The notes beneath the pieces were generated by a model, which saw only the letters and a list, made by a program, of their open reading frames with translations, was not told the origin of the DNA and did no database searches. A program made the translations under genes and the position numbers. From Bacteroidales bacterium UBA3816 (GTDB lineage: Bacteria > Bacteroidota > Bacteroidia > Bacteroidales > P3), in contig DFDY01000043.1 of the NCBI GenBank assembly GCA_002368955.1, positions 223-19,064 on the forward strand: a DNA stretch of 18,842 nucleotides, written 5' to 3'. Positions 7,253 through 14,930 of this stretch are shown piece after piece; position 1 is the first letter of the stretch; each line of letters opens with the position of its first letter.

Positions 7253-7387
7253 ATATTAGTGGGTTCTCTGGATTTGTTTTTGAGAGCGCGTGTGTCTGGC
7301 ACGCCGAGATGTGCTTGTTTAGTATACCTCACACTCTGAATGCAACGCTATTGAGAGTTTGCCTCACCGAGGCATTTTATTGAAGTC
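7253..7387 (+). repeat. Dispersed 135-bp structured repeat, copy A
   Basis: This segment aligns without large gaps to 12505-12639, with about 105 matches in 136 columns by hand count. Conserved blocks include TTTTGAGAGCGCG, GGCACGC, GTATACCTCACAC (7322-7334) and TATTGAGAGTTTGCC. It ends in a hairpin TGCCTC-ACC-GAGGCA at 7360-7374 followed by GAAGTC. A second possible stem GCGTG/CACGC is seen in this copy only. The ends are not inverted repeats. It is oriented like ribF and lies about 125 bp before the ribF promoter. Confidence 0.8.
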
Positions 7388-7512
7388 ACACCATCAAACT
7401 TTAGTTTTTTTCATCATTAAGAACGATAAGTAGAAAGTGAGCCATAGCGCGATCAGAGGACAACTCGGTAGGGAGGGTGTAAAAAACTTTTCGTTAATTC
7501 GGTTATTCTTTG

Positions 7513-7520
7513 TAACTTTG
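7513..7520 (+). promoter_or_regulatory. Candidate Bacteroidota promoter (-7 box) for ribF
   Basis: TAACTTTG is a full match to TAnnTTTG, 19 bp before the ribF ATG, which implies a very short leader. The -33 region is AT-rich but lacks a clear TTG. Confidence 0.6.
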
Positions 7521-7539
7521 CAAGTTATTAATAATATAT

Positions 7540-8496
7540 ATGACAATATATAAAATAGATAATATTAGTGAGTTAGTGAAGGGGACAGCGGTAACGGTGG
7601 GCATGTTTGACGGTGTGCACCGAGGCCACCAGCACATTCTGGCCCTCCTTCGGCAGGAGGCCACACGGCTGGGACTGACACCTGTGGTGGTCACCTTTGA
7701 CCTGCATCCGCGCCAAGTGCTGGGCGGCGGAGTGGGAGGGGTGGACGTCAACCAATTCTACCGCGTCACCACCAACGAGGAGCGCTATGCCCTTTTGGAA
7801 AGGTTCGGCATACATCATGTGCTGGAGCTTCACTTCACCCCAGAAGTGGCCGCTCTTTCGGCTTGCCAGTTTTTTGAGCAGATACTGCTGCAACGGCTCC
7901 ATGCCAAGGCTCTGGTACTGGGCTACGACAACATGTTCGGCAGCAAGCATCACAACGATTTCGACCGCCTCCCCTCGCTGGCCAAAAGTTTGGGAGTGAG
8001 CGTGGCAGTGGACACAGCCGTGCGCTTTCGCGACATTGATATCAGCTCTACCCAAGTGCGCAAGGCACTGAAAATGGGAGACGTGGAATTGGCAGCCGAC
8101 TTTCTTGGCTACAATTACCGCCTGTGGGGGCTGGTGGTCAAGGGGCGACAAATGGGTCGCCAATTAGGTTTCCCCACGGCCAACGTCTGCCTGGACGACA
8201 CCACCAAGGTGATGCCAGCCGACGGGGTTTATGCCGTAAGAGTTCAGTTGGAAAACAGTTCTGAGATTCGCATGGGCATGGCCAACTTTGGCGGACAGCC
8301 CACCTTTGGACTGGACAAGCCGGTATTTGAGGTGAACATATTTGATTTCGACGGCGACCTTTACGGAACCACCCTGAGCGTGGAATTCGTTTCGCGCCTG
8401 CGCGATGTGCAGAAGTTCGGCAGCATACCCGAGCTGGTAGACCAACTCTGTGCCGACCGCGACGACGCCCGCCGACATCTGGCCGAAAACTCATGA
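7540..8496 (+). CDS. ribF: Bifunctional riboflavin kinase / FAD synthetase
   Basis: RibF phosphorylates riboflavin to FMN and adenylylates FMN to FAD. The 318-residue protein has the expected two domains. The N-terminal FAD synthetase (nucleotidyltransferase fold) shows GMFDGVHRGHQ at 21-31, VVTFDLHPR near 50, LVLGYDNMFG near 126 and the ISSTQVRKAL motif near 168. The C-terminal riboflavin kinase barrel shows GRQMGRQLGFPTANV near 202-216 and a DGVYAV motif soon after. Length is normal. A -7 box stands close upstream. The stop overlaps the next start in an ATGA arrangement (8493-8496), implying translational coupling to the nitrilase-family gene. Confidence 0.97.
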   Translation: MTIYKIDNISELVKGTAVTVGMFDGVHRGHQHILALLRQEATRLGLTPVVVTFDLHPRQVLGGGVGGVDVNQFYRVTTNEERYALLERFGIHHVLELHFTPEVAALSACQFFEQILLQRLHAKALVLGYDNMFGSKHHNDFDRLPSLAKSLGVSVAVDTAVRFRDIDISSTQVRKALKMGDVELAADFLGYNYRLWGLVVKGRQMGRQLGFPTANVCLDDTTKVMPADGVYAVRVQLENSSEIRMGMANFGGQPTFGLDKPVFEVNIFDFDGDLYGTTLSVEFVSRLRDVQKFGSIPELVDQLCADRDDARRHLAENS

Positions 8497-9347
8497 AAAC
8501 TAACAATAAAAAGAGTGTGGAAATGAATGCAGCCAATGAGGAATACAGTGCCAATGCCGCTCCTGAATTGAGGGTGGCCTACTTCCAACAAGATATAGCC
8601 TGGGAAGCACCCGAGGAGAACTACCGACTGGTGGAGGAAGCCTTTGCCACAATGGAAGGGCAGGCGGACATGCTGATTGTGCCCGAAACCTTCAACACTG
8701 GCTTTTCGGACAACATGGCGGCCATGGCCGAGGAGCCTGGCGGCCCTACCCTGAAATTTGCCCACCGCATGGCGCAACAGCACGATGCTCTCTTTGTGGG
8801 CACCTGGACCGTGAAGGACCAAAGCGAGCTGCACCCCGGCCAGACAGTGGTGTACAACCGCCTGCACTGGGTGCGCCCTGATGGCTCTTATGGCTACTAC
8901 GACAAAGGGCACACCTTCCGCGTCAGCACCGAGGCCAGCCAGCTGGAACGGGGACAGCACCGTTCCATATTCGAGTGGCGGGGATGGCGCATCAAACCGG
9001 CCATCTGCTACGACCTCCGTTTCCCCAAATGGCTCCGCACCGGCAACCCACCCGACTACGACATGATACTGCTTTGTGCCAACTGGCCAGGCAGCCGCGC
9101 AGCCGCCTGGGACACCCTCCTGCGCGCCCGCGCCATCGAGAATGAGGCCTATGCCGTGGGCGTGAACCGCGTCGGGGTGGACGGCACGGGCATTCCCTAT
9201 GCCGGACACTCGGCCGCCATCGACTTCAAGGGGCTGGCACTGAGTGCCTGCGACCCCGAGGTGGCACAAGTGCGCACGGCCACACTCGACAAGGCCAAAC
9301 TAGAGCATTTCCGCGAACACTGGCCTTTCTACCTCGACTTTGACTAA
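8493..9347 (+). CDS. Nitrilase-superfamily amidohydrolase (omega-amidase YafV-like)
   Basis: This 284-residue carbon-nitrogen hydrolase carries the Glu-Lys-Cys triad: E65 in IVPETFNTGF, K138 in YYDKGHTF and C172 in AICYDLRFP. The wording matches the omega-amidase group (YafV/Nit2-like), which hydrolyses alpha-ketoglutaramate or alpha-ketosuccinamate, side products of glutamine or asparagine transamination. The usual motif near the lysine is DKRHLF; here it is DKGHTF. The first ATG overlaps the ribF stop; the ATG at residue 11 is an alternative start, since the conserved fold begins only near residue 26 (LRVAYFQQDI). It is cytoplasmic, with no signal peptide. It is likely co-transcribed with ribF and with mutS2, which starts 32 bp later. 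The superfamily is certain; the exact substrate is inferred. Confidence 0.9.
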   Translation: MKTNNKKSVEMNAANEEYSANAAPELRVAYFQQDIAWEAPEENYRLVEEAFATMEGQADMLIVPETFNTGFSDNMAAMAEEPGGPTLKFAHRMAQQHDALFVGTWTVKDQSELHPGQTVVYNRLHWVRPDGSYGYYDKGHTFRVSTEASQLERGQHRSIFEWRGWRIKPAICYDLRFPKWLRTGNPPDYDMILLCANWPGSRAAAWDTLLRARAIENEAYAVGVNRVGVDGTGIPYAGHSAAIDFKGLALSACDPEVAQVRTATLDKAKLEHFREHWPFYLDFD

Positions 9348-9379
9348 AACCCCTTTGCCCTGATACACAACCGAAAGAA

Positions 9380-11827
9380 ATGACCCTCGAAGATAAATTA
9401 GGCTTTACCAAGATACGCGAACTGGTGGCTGCCGAATGCACCAACGGCCTAGCCGTCAGGATGACACAGGAGATGGCATTCTCCAGCAACTACGACCGTG
9501 TGGTGCGTGAATTGCAGCAAACCGAGGAGTTCCGCCAAATTCTGGTACTGGAAAACAGTTTCCCCTCGCAAGACTTCATTGACCTCACTGAAGAGCTCAT
9601 CCGGCTGAAAATAGTAGGTTCGGTCATTGAGTTGGAAGCCCTTTTCGACCTCAAGAGCTCGCTGCACACCATTGTCGAGTGCCTGCGTTTCCTGCTTCGC
9701 GACGACCCCATCCGCTACCCCTACCTGCACGAGTTGGCCACACATGTCAACCTGGACCCAGCCATCACCAAAGCCCTCAGCAAGCTTGTGGACGACAAGG
9801 GCGAAATATATGACAACGCCTCGCCCGACCTGCTGGAAATACGCAGGCAAATCAACCGCAAGCGGACTGACGTAGACATACAGATAAGCAAGCAACTGGC
9901 CCGCGCCAAACACGAGGGCTGGGCACCCGAGAATGCCGAAGTGACCATCCGCAATGGCCGCATGGTCATTCCCATGCTGGACACCCACCGCCGCAAAATA
10001 AAGGGACTCATCCACGACGAGTCGGCCACCCGCCAAACAGCCTATCTGGAACCCTCAGAGGTGGTGGAGTTGAACAGCGACCTGCGCGAGTTGGAGTTTG
10101 CCGAGCGGCATGAGATACAGAAAATTCTGGCACGATTCACCGACATGATTCGTCCCCAGCTGGATGCCCTCATCAACGCCTATTGGTTTCTGGCCCGCAT
10201 CGACTTTATCCGTGCCAAGGCCCGCCTGGCCCTCACGCTTCATGCCGGTCGCCCCATCGTGGACAGCATCACCAAAATCAACTGGTTGGATGCCCGCCAT
10301 CCCCTACTCTACCTCAACCACAAAGGCGAGGTGGTCCCCTTCAACATAACCCTCGACGATGAGTCCCATATCCTCATCGTCTCTGGCCCCAATGCTGGCG
10401 GCAAATCGGTCTGCTTGAAGGCCGTGGGACTTATCCAATACATGTTGCAGTGCGGCATGTTGGTGCCCTGTCGCGAGACCTCCGAGTTTGGCATTTTTGA
10501 CCACATCTTCATAGACATAGGCGACGAGCAGTCCATCGACAACGACCTGAGCACCTACACTTCGCACCTGCAAAGTATGAAAAAACTGCTGGAAGTGGCC
10601 GATGCCAACACACTCTTCCTGTTGGACGAACTTGGAGGCGGCACCGAGCCCCGCTCGGGATGTGCCATAGCAGAGGCTTTGCTGGAGGAACTGTACAAGC
10701 GCCATGCCTACGGCGTGGTGACCACCCACTTTGCCGACCTCAAACTGCTGGCCGACAAATACCCTGGCATACGCAATGGAGCCATGCTTTTCGACACCGA
10801 AAAGATGAAACCCCTCTATCGGCTTTCCATCGGACACCCCGGCAGCTCCTTTGCCTTCGAGATTGCCCAAAACATTGGCTTCCCACCCGAAATACTGAAA
10901 GCAGCCGGCGAGAAGGTGGGCGGCGAAATGCTCAACTTTGAGCACCAACTGCAACAAATAGAGCTGGACAAACAAGAGATTGTACGGCAGCGCAAGGAAC
11001 TAGAGGTTGCAGACAACTTCCTCTCCGAAGTGACTCAGAAATATCAACAGCTGACCGACAAACTGGAAGGCAAACGATACGAAATACTCAGTGCTGCCCG
11101 CAAAGAGGCACAACAGATAATAGCCGATGCCAACCGCACGGTGGAGCAGACCATCAGTGACATCAAGTCGGCACAGGCCGAGCGCGAACAGACCCTCAAA
11201 GCCCGCCAACGCATGAAAGCCGAGGCCGAACGCATTGCTTCGGCTCAGGAGAAGCATGACGAGGAGCGCACCAACGCCAAACAGCAAATGGCCACCCTGA
11301 AGCCTAACGATGCTAAAGGACAAAAGTTGGTGGCTGAAACCGACGATGCCAGCGTGCCCATCAAGGTGGGTAGCATTGTGCGTATCGACGGGCAGGAAAC
11401 CTTTGGCGAGGTGGTGGAATTGAAAGGCAAGAAAGCCGTGGTGGAGAGCAACAGCATACGCATGACCATTGCACTCAATCGGCTCAGCGGCACACGCAAG
11501 AAGAGCATTCCGCAGGAGAAAATAAGCCACCAGAACAACCGCTTCCAGTCCATCTACGACGACATCAATGAGAAACGCAAAAGTTTCAATCCCACCATCG
11601 ACCTCCGGGGTCAGCGTGCCGACGAGGCACTGGATAACCTGCAGCACTTCTTCGACGACGCCATTCTGCTGAGCGAGAAAGACCTGCGCATCCTCCACGG
11701 CAAGGGATACGGCATTCTAAAACAGATGATTCGCGAATGGCTGCAAGGCAACCGCGACGTGCAGTCGTTCCACTCGGAACGGCTTGAACTAGGCGGCGAC
11801 GGAATCACCGTGGTGCACCTGCGTTGA
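9380..11827 (+). CDS. mutS2: Endonuclease MutS2
   Basis: This 815-residue protein is a MutS paralogue that lacks the mismatch-recognition domain and ends in a Smr nuclease domain. Family members act against homologous recombination or rescue collided ribosomes, depending on the species. Seen here: MutS core helices to about 300; the ATPase with Walker A GPNAGGKS at 336-343 and Walker B LLDELGGGTEP at 414-424; a long charged coiled coil roughly 510-640 rich in E, Q, K and R; a small beta-rich linker (VGSIVRIDGQETFGEVVEL) near 660; and the Smr domain with IDLRGQRADEALD from 740 and HGKGYGIL from 773. All parts are intact and length is normal. It is the third gene of the ribF-led run, with no strong terminator after it. 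Confidence 0.97.
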   Translation: MTLEDKLGFTKIRELVAAECTNGLAVRMTQEMAFSSNYDRVVRELQQTEEFRQILVLENSFPSQDFIDLTEELIRLKIVGSVIELEALFDLKSSLHTIVECLRFLLRDDPIRYPYLHELATHVNLDPAITKALSKLVDDKGEIYDNASPDLLEIRRQINRKRTDVDIQISKQLARAKHEGWAPENAEVTIRNGRMVIPMLDTHRRKIKGLIHDESATRQTAYLEPSEVVELNSDLRELEFAERHEIQKILARFTDMIRPQLDALINAYWFLARIDFIRAKARLALTLHAGRPIVDSITKINWLDARHPLLYLNHKGEVVPFNITLDDESHILIVSGPNAGGKSVCLKAVGLIQYMLQCGMLVPCRETSEFGIFDHIFIDIGDEQSIDNDLSTYTSHLQSMKKLLEVADANTLFLLDELGGGTEPRSGCAIAEALLEELYKRHAYGVVTTHFADLKLLADKYPGIRNGAMLFDTEKMKPLYRLSIGHPGSSFAFEIAQNIGFPPEILKAAGEKVGGEMLNFEHQLQQIELDKQEIVRQRKELEVADNFLSEVTQKYQQLTDKLEGKRYEILSAARKEAQQIIADANRTVEQTISDIKSAQAEREQTLKARQRMKAEAERIASAQEKHDEERTNAKQQMATLKPNDAKGQKLVAETDDASVPIKVGSIVRIDGQETFGEVVELKGKKAVVESNSIRMTIALNRLSGTRKKSIPQEKISHQNNRFQSIYDDINEKRKSFNPTIDLRGQRADEALDNLQHFFDDAILLSEKDLRILHGKGYGILKQMIREWLQGNRDVQSFHSERLELGGDGITVVHLR

Positions 11828-11892
11828 GCCCTTTTCCGGTCTCCCTCGGGAAAAATATGCACCAAAAAGGAAAATTATGGAGAAAAAAAATG

Positions 11893-11900
11893 TATCTTTG
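11893..11900 (+). promoter_or_regulatory. Candidate Bacteroidota promoter (-7 box) for the small lipoprotein
   Basis: TATCTTTG is a full match to TAnnTTTG, 42 bp before the start codon and well after the mutS2 stop. The -33 region is not clear. Confidence 0.6.
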
Positions 11901-11942
11901 CATTGTGAATAACAAAAAAAAGAATATTAAAACATCAATACT

Positions 11943-12434
11943 ATGAAATTAAAACACATCATCTTACCCATCATGGCAGCCTTCCTGCTCTTTGCAGGCT
12001 GCACGAAAGAACAAATCTTCTACGGTTCACAGATTGAGACCTTCCGTTTCAACATCACCCCCGCCGAGTGGTCCCGTACAGAAGGAGCCAACCTGCCGGG
12101 CAGCAACAATTATCTCTATTGCACCAAAGAAATTCCCGCCATTGATGCCGAAGTATTTAACAACGGCACTGTCCAAGCCTTTGCATGGAACGTCTACGAC
12201 GGGCAGAACAACCTTGGTGCATGGAACACCCTCCCCTTCGTCTACCCTCTGGAAGTCTACATCACCAACGAGGAAGGCAACCAAGAGATGGTTATCGTGC
12301 CCGAAAACCTGCGCTTTGAGTGGGAGCTGGGCAAAGTCACCTTCATCATTCAAGACTTGGACGGCTATGACCCTCTCGCCCTTGGCGACGGCCAGACCAT
12401 CAGTTTCAAAGTCTGCGTCTCCCGCAACATGTAA
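11943..12434 (+). CDS. Small predicted lipoprotein of unknown function
   Basis: This 163-residue protein has a basic N-terminus, a hydrophobic stretch at 6-18 and a lipobox ending FAGC with the acylated cysteine at C20, so signal peptidase II processing is expected. TKE follows the cysteine, so this is a tether to the inner or outer membrane, with the final location not determinable. The mature part is about 144 residues with many aromatic and beta-prone stretches (FAWNVYDGQNN, VYITNEEGNQEMV, LRFEWELGKVTFIIQDLDGY), suggesting a compact beta-sandwich. No enzyme motif is recognised and I cannot assign a family. It is a single-gene unit with its own -7 box and a strong intrinsic terminator 21 bp after the stop. 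Repeat copy B begins just after the terminator. Confidence 0.85.
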   Translation: MKLKHIILPIMAAFLLFAGCTKEQIFYGSQIETFRFNITPAEWSRTEGANLPGSNNYLYCTKEIPAIDAEVFNNGTVQAFAWNVYDGQNNLGAWNTLPFVYPLEVYITNEEGNQEMVIVPENLRFEWELGKVTFIIQDLDGYDPLALGDGQTISFKVCVSRNM

Positions 12435-12454
12435 TAATCAATATTGCCGAAATG

Positions 12455-12486
12455 AAAAAGGCACCCCATTATGGGATGCCTTTTTT
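12455..12486 (+). terminator. Intrinsic terminator after the small lipoprotein gene
   Basis: AAAAAGGCACCCC pairs with GGGATGCCTTTTTT around an ATTAT-type loop, with one internal mismatch (12456-12468 with 12473-12486), and runs into a T-rich tail. This is a canonical rho-independent structure. Confidence 0.9.
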
Positions 12487-12504
12487 ATTATTATGTTTCA
12501 ATAG

Positions 12505-12639
12505 ATATTAGGTGGGTTCTATAAATTTGTTTTGAGAGCGCGCACCTCCGGCACGCTAAGATGTATTTGCTTGGTATACCTCACACAATTAGTGCGGAAT
12601 TATTGAGAGTTTGCCCCTCTGGGGCAATTTATAGAAGTC
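12505..12639 (+). repeat. Dispersed 135-bp structured repeat, copy B
   Basis: This is the second copy of the element at 7253-7387, in the same orientation and the same length, about 77% identical by hand count. GTATACCTCACAC is at 12574-12586. The terminal hairpin is TTGCCCC-TCT-GGGGCAA at 12611-12627, again followed by GAAGTC. It starts 18 bp after the terminator of the small lipoprotein gene and stops a few bases before the folD stop codon, so it fills the convergent gap. Homology ends sharply on both sides. Confidence 0.8.
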
Positions 12640-12642
12640 CCA

Positions 12643-13521
12643 TTATTTCTTCATATGGCGGTAGTAGGCCTTCAAAGTGTTCTCCATGAGGGAGACAATG
12701 GTGAGGGGTCCCACGCCGCCGGGCACAGGTGTCACCCAGCTGCATTTGGCATCCACCTGACTGTGTTTCACATCGCCAATGATGCGACAGCCGCTCTTTT
12801 TGGTATCATCGGGGATGCGGTGAATGCCCACATCTACCAGCACGGCACCCTCCTTGACCATATCGGCCGTAACAAATTCGGGCTTGCCGATGGCAGCAAT
12901 CAGGATGTCGGCCTGACGGGTGATTTCGGCCAGGTTTTTTGTTTTGCTGTGACAGATGGTGACGGTGCAGTCGAAGCCTTTGCGCGAAAGCAGATTGGCA
13001 ATCGGGGTGCCCACAATATTGCTGCGGCCCAGCACCACACAGTGCTTACCCGCTGTCTCAATATTATAACGCTTCAGCAACGTGCAAATGCCCATGGGGG
13101 TGGCAGGCACGTAGGAATCCTCGCCCAGCACCATACGTCCGATATTGATGGGGGTAAAACCGTCCACATCCTTGTCGGGCGAAATGGCGTTGATGACATG
13201 CTGTTCGTTGATGTGCTTAGGCAGGGGCAACTGCACGATGAAACCGTCAATATCGGGGTCATTGTTGAGGAAATCAATGGAGCGGAGCAGTTCCTCTTCG
13301 CTGGTTTGTTCGGAGAAGCGGTAGACCGAAGAGGTGAAGCCCACCTCAAGGCTGGATTTTTCCTTATTGGCCACATAGGTCTGACTGGCACCATCGGTGC
13401 CGACAATCACGGCTGCCAGGTGGGGCGGGCGCATTCCTTTGGCGGTCAGCTGACGCACCTCATTGGCTATTTCTTCTTTTATCTGCAGGGACGTTGCCTT
13501 GCCATCAAGTAACTGTACCAT
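12643..13521 (-). CDS. folD: Methylenetetrahydrofolate dehydrogenase / methenyltetrahydrofolate cyclohydrolase
   Basis: FolD interconverts 5,10-methylene-, methenyl- and 10-formyl-tetrahydrofolate, supplying one-carbon units for purines and initiator tRNA formylation. The 292-residue protein shows SQTYVANKEKSSLEVGF with Y49 and the catalytic K53, GFIVQLPLPKHI near 94-105, the NAD(P)-binding VVLGRSNIVGTP near 163-174 and the C-terminal PGGVGPLTIVSLMENT. Length is normal. It follows ffh by 41 bp on the same strand with no terminator in the gap, so the two are probably one transcript. No separate promoter box was seen. The long open frame on the opposite strand is a shadow. Confidence 0.97.
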   Translation of the reverse strand: MVQLLDGKATSLQIKEEIANEVRQLTAKGMRPPHLAAVIVGTDGASQTYVANKEKSSLEVGFTSSVYRFSEQTSEEELLRSIDFLNNDPDIDGFIVQLPLPKHINEQHVINAISPDKDVDGFTPINIGRMVLGEDSYVPATPMGICTLLKRYNIETAGKHCVVLGRSNIVGTPIANLLSRKGFDCTVTICHSKTKNLAEITRQADILIAAIGKPEFVTADMVKEGAVLVDVGIHRIPDDTKKSGCRIIGDVKHSQVDAKCSWVTPVPGGVGPLTIVSLMENTLKAYYRHMKK

Positions 13522-13562
13522 CGTAAAAAATTGAGTTTTATTAAAGTTGACAAAAAAGTTTT

Positions 13563-14894
13563 CTATCTGCGACGTTTGGGAATGCCGGAAATCTTGCCCT
13601 TGGTGCTCACCGTGCGCATCATCTTGCGGGTGTCTTCAAACTGTTTGATAAAGCGGTTCACCTCCTGAATGCTGCGGCCGCTACCGGCGGCAATGCGCTG
13701 CTTGCGGCTTCCGTTGAGGCAGCTGGGGTTGCGACGCTCATAGGGGGTCATGCTGCCAATGATGGACTCGATGGGCACAAAGGCATCGTCGCCAATCTCC
13801 ACATTCTTGGTCAGCTTGTCCATGCCGGGAATCATGCCGATAAGGTCCTTCATGCTGCCCATTTTCTTAATCTGGCCCACCTGCGAGAGGAAATCCTCGA
13901 AGTTATACTCGTTATGGATGAGTTTCTTCTGAATCTTGCGGGCCTCGGCCTCGTCATACTGCTCCTGTGCGCGTTCCACCAGTGAAACCACGTCGCCCAT
14001 GCCCAAAATACGGCTGGCCATACGGTCGGGGTGGAAGACATCGAGGGCATCCATCTTCTCGCCGATACCGACAAACTTGATAGGCTTCTGCACCGCATAG
14101 CGGATAGTGAGAGCCGCACCACCGCGGGTGTCGCCATCCAACTTGGTCAGCACCACGCCGTCATAGTCAATGCGGTCGTTAAATGCCTTGGCCGTGTTGA
14201 CGGCATCCTGACCCGTCATAGAGTCCACCACAAAGAGTGTCTCCTGGGGCTGCAAATTCTTTTTCAGACGGCTGATCTCATCCATCATCTGCTCGTCCAC
14301 AGCCAAACGGCCGGCGGTATCGACGATAACCACATTGGCCCCCTTCAGTTTGGCATCCTTCACTGCCTTCTTGGCAATGTCCACGGGGTCGTTGTTGCCC
14401 TCTTCGGTAAAGACGGGCACCTGTATTTGCTGGCCAAGAGTCTGCAACTGGCTGATAGCGGCCGGACGATAAACGTCGCCTGCCACCAGCACCACACTCT
14501 TGTTCTTCTTGTTTTTCAGATAATAGGCCAACTTGGCGCTGAAAGTAGTCTTACCAGAGCCCTGCAGACCGGCAATCAGGATGATGGCAGGCATACCGGG
14601 CTGGCCCTTCAGATTGATGTCCACCGCCTGGCTGCCCATCAGTTCGGTCAGCTTTTCGTGGACAATCTTCACCATCAACTGGCCGGGCTCGATGCTCTGA
14701 ATGACGTTGCGCCCCAAGGCCTCAGACTTCACCTTGTCGGTAAATTCTTTTGCAATGGGATAGCTCACGTCGGCATCCAAGAGGGCTTTGCGCACCTCCT
14801 TGACTGTCTCGGCGATGTTAATATCGGTAATGCTTCCTTTTCCTCGCAGCGTGTGTAACGCTTTCTCTATCTTACTACTAATGCTTTCAAACAT
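13563..14894 (-). CDS. ffh: Signal recognition particle GTPase Ffh
   Basis: Ffh binds 4.5S RNA and signal sequences and delivers ribosomes to FtsY at the membrane. I chose the ATG at 14892-14894 (443 residues, MFESISSKIEKAL), which matches the usual family start; a longer frame exists from a TTG four codons upstream. The N domain is followed by the G domain with GLQGSGKT at 109-116 (G1), VIVDTAGRL, LTKLDGDTRGGA and FVGIGEKMDALDVFHPDRMASRILGMGD. The M domain holds MKDLIGMIPGMDKL and the RNA-binding RRNPSCLNGSRKQRIAAGSGRSIQEVN, ending in a basic tail. All motifs are intact. It is the first gene of an ffh-folD pair and diverges from rpoD. Confidence 0.97.
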   Translation of the reverse strand: MFESISSKIEKALHTLRGKGSITDINIAETVKEVRKALLDADVSYPIAKEFTDKVKSEALGRNVIQSIEPGQLMVKIVHEKLTELMGSQAVDINLKGQPGMPAIILIAGLQGSGKTTFSAKLAYYLKNKKNKSVVLVAGDVYRPAAISQLQTLGQQIQVPVFTEEGNNDPVDIAKKAVKDAKLKGANVVIVDTAGRLAVDEQMMDEISRLKKNLQPQETLFVVDSMTGQDAVNTAKAFNDRIDYDGVVLTKLDGDTRGGAALTIRYAVQKPIKFVGIGEKMDALDVFHPDRMASRILGMGDVVSLVERAQEQYDEAEARKIQKKLIHNEYNFEDFLSQVGQIKKMGSMKDLIGMIPGMDKLTKNVEIGDDAFVPIESIIGSMTPYERRNPSCLNGSRKQRIAAGSGRSIQEVNRFIKQFEDTRKMMRTVSTKGKISGIPKRRR

Positions 14895-14922
14895 AATGTT
14901 GGTCAACTTACTAATGAGGTTG

Positions 14923-14930
14923 CAAATTTA
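14923..14930 (-). promoter_or_regulatory. Candidate Bacteroidota promoter (-7 box) for ffh-folD
   Basis: On the minus strand this reads TAAATTTG, a full match to TAnnTTTG, 28 bp before the ffh ATG. It supports the ATG over the TTG start, because a TTG start would leave a leader of only about 10 nt. The surrounding 14931-15030 stretch is almost pure A/T and is shared with the rpoD leader. Confidence 0.55.

Noticed and set aside
7253..7387. Repeat copies as MITEs or insertion-sequence ends
   Set aside because: The ends (ATATTAG and GAAGTC) are not inverted repeats of each other and no target duplication is visible.
8361..9269. 302-codon open frame on the minus strand across the ribF end and the nitrilase gene
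   Set aside because: It is an antisense shadow produced by high GC and codon bias; the sense genes are clear.
10610..10650. MutS2 Walker B variant ELGGGTEP instead of ELGAGTDP as a loss of function
   Set aside because: The catalytic D-E pair is intact and this wording appears typical of Bacteroidota MutS2.
11832..11854. TTTTCC...GGAAAA inverted repeat just after mutS2 as a terminator
   Set aside because: The stem is weak with a long loop and no T-tract follows, so termination is not supported.
12655..13512. 285-codon open frame on the plus strand opposite folD
   Set aside because: It is an antisense shadow of folD, which has complete family motifs; the translated product is not recognisable.
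14031..14858. 275-codon open frame on the plus strand opposite ffh
   Set aside because: It is an antisense shadow of a highly conserved GTPase gene with no independent evidence.
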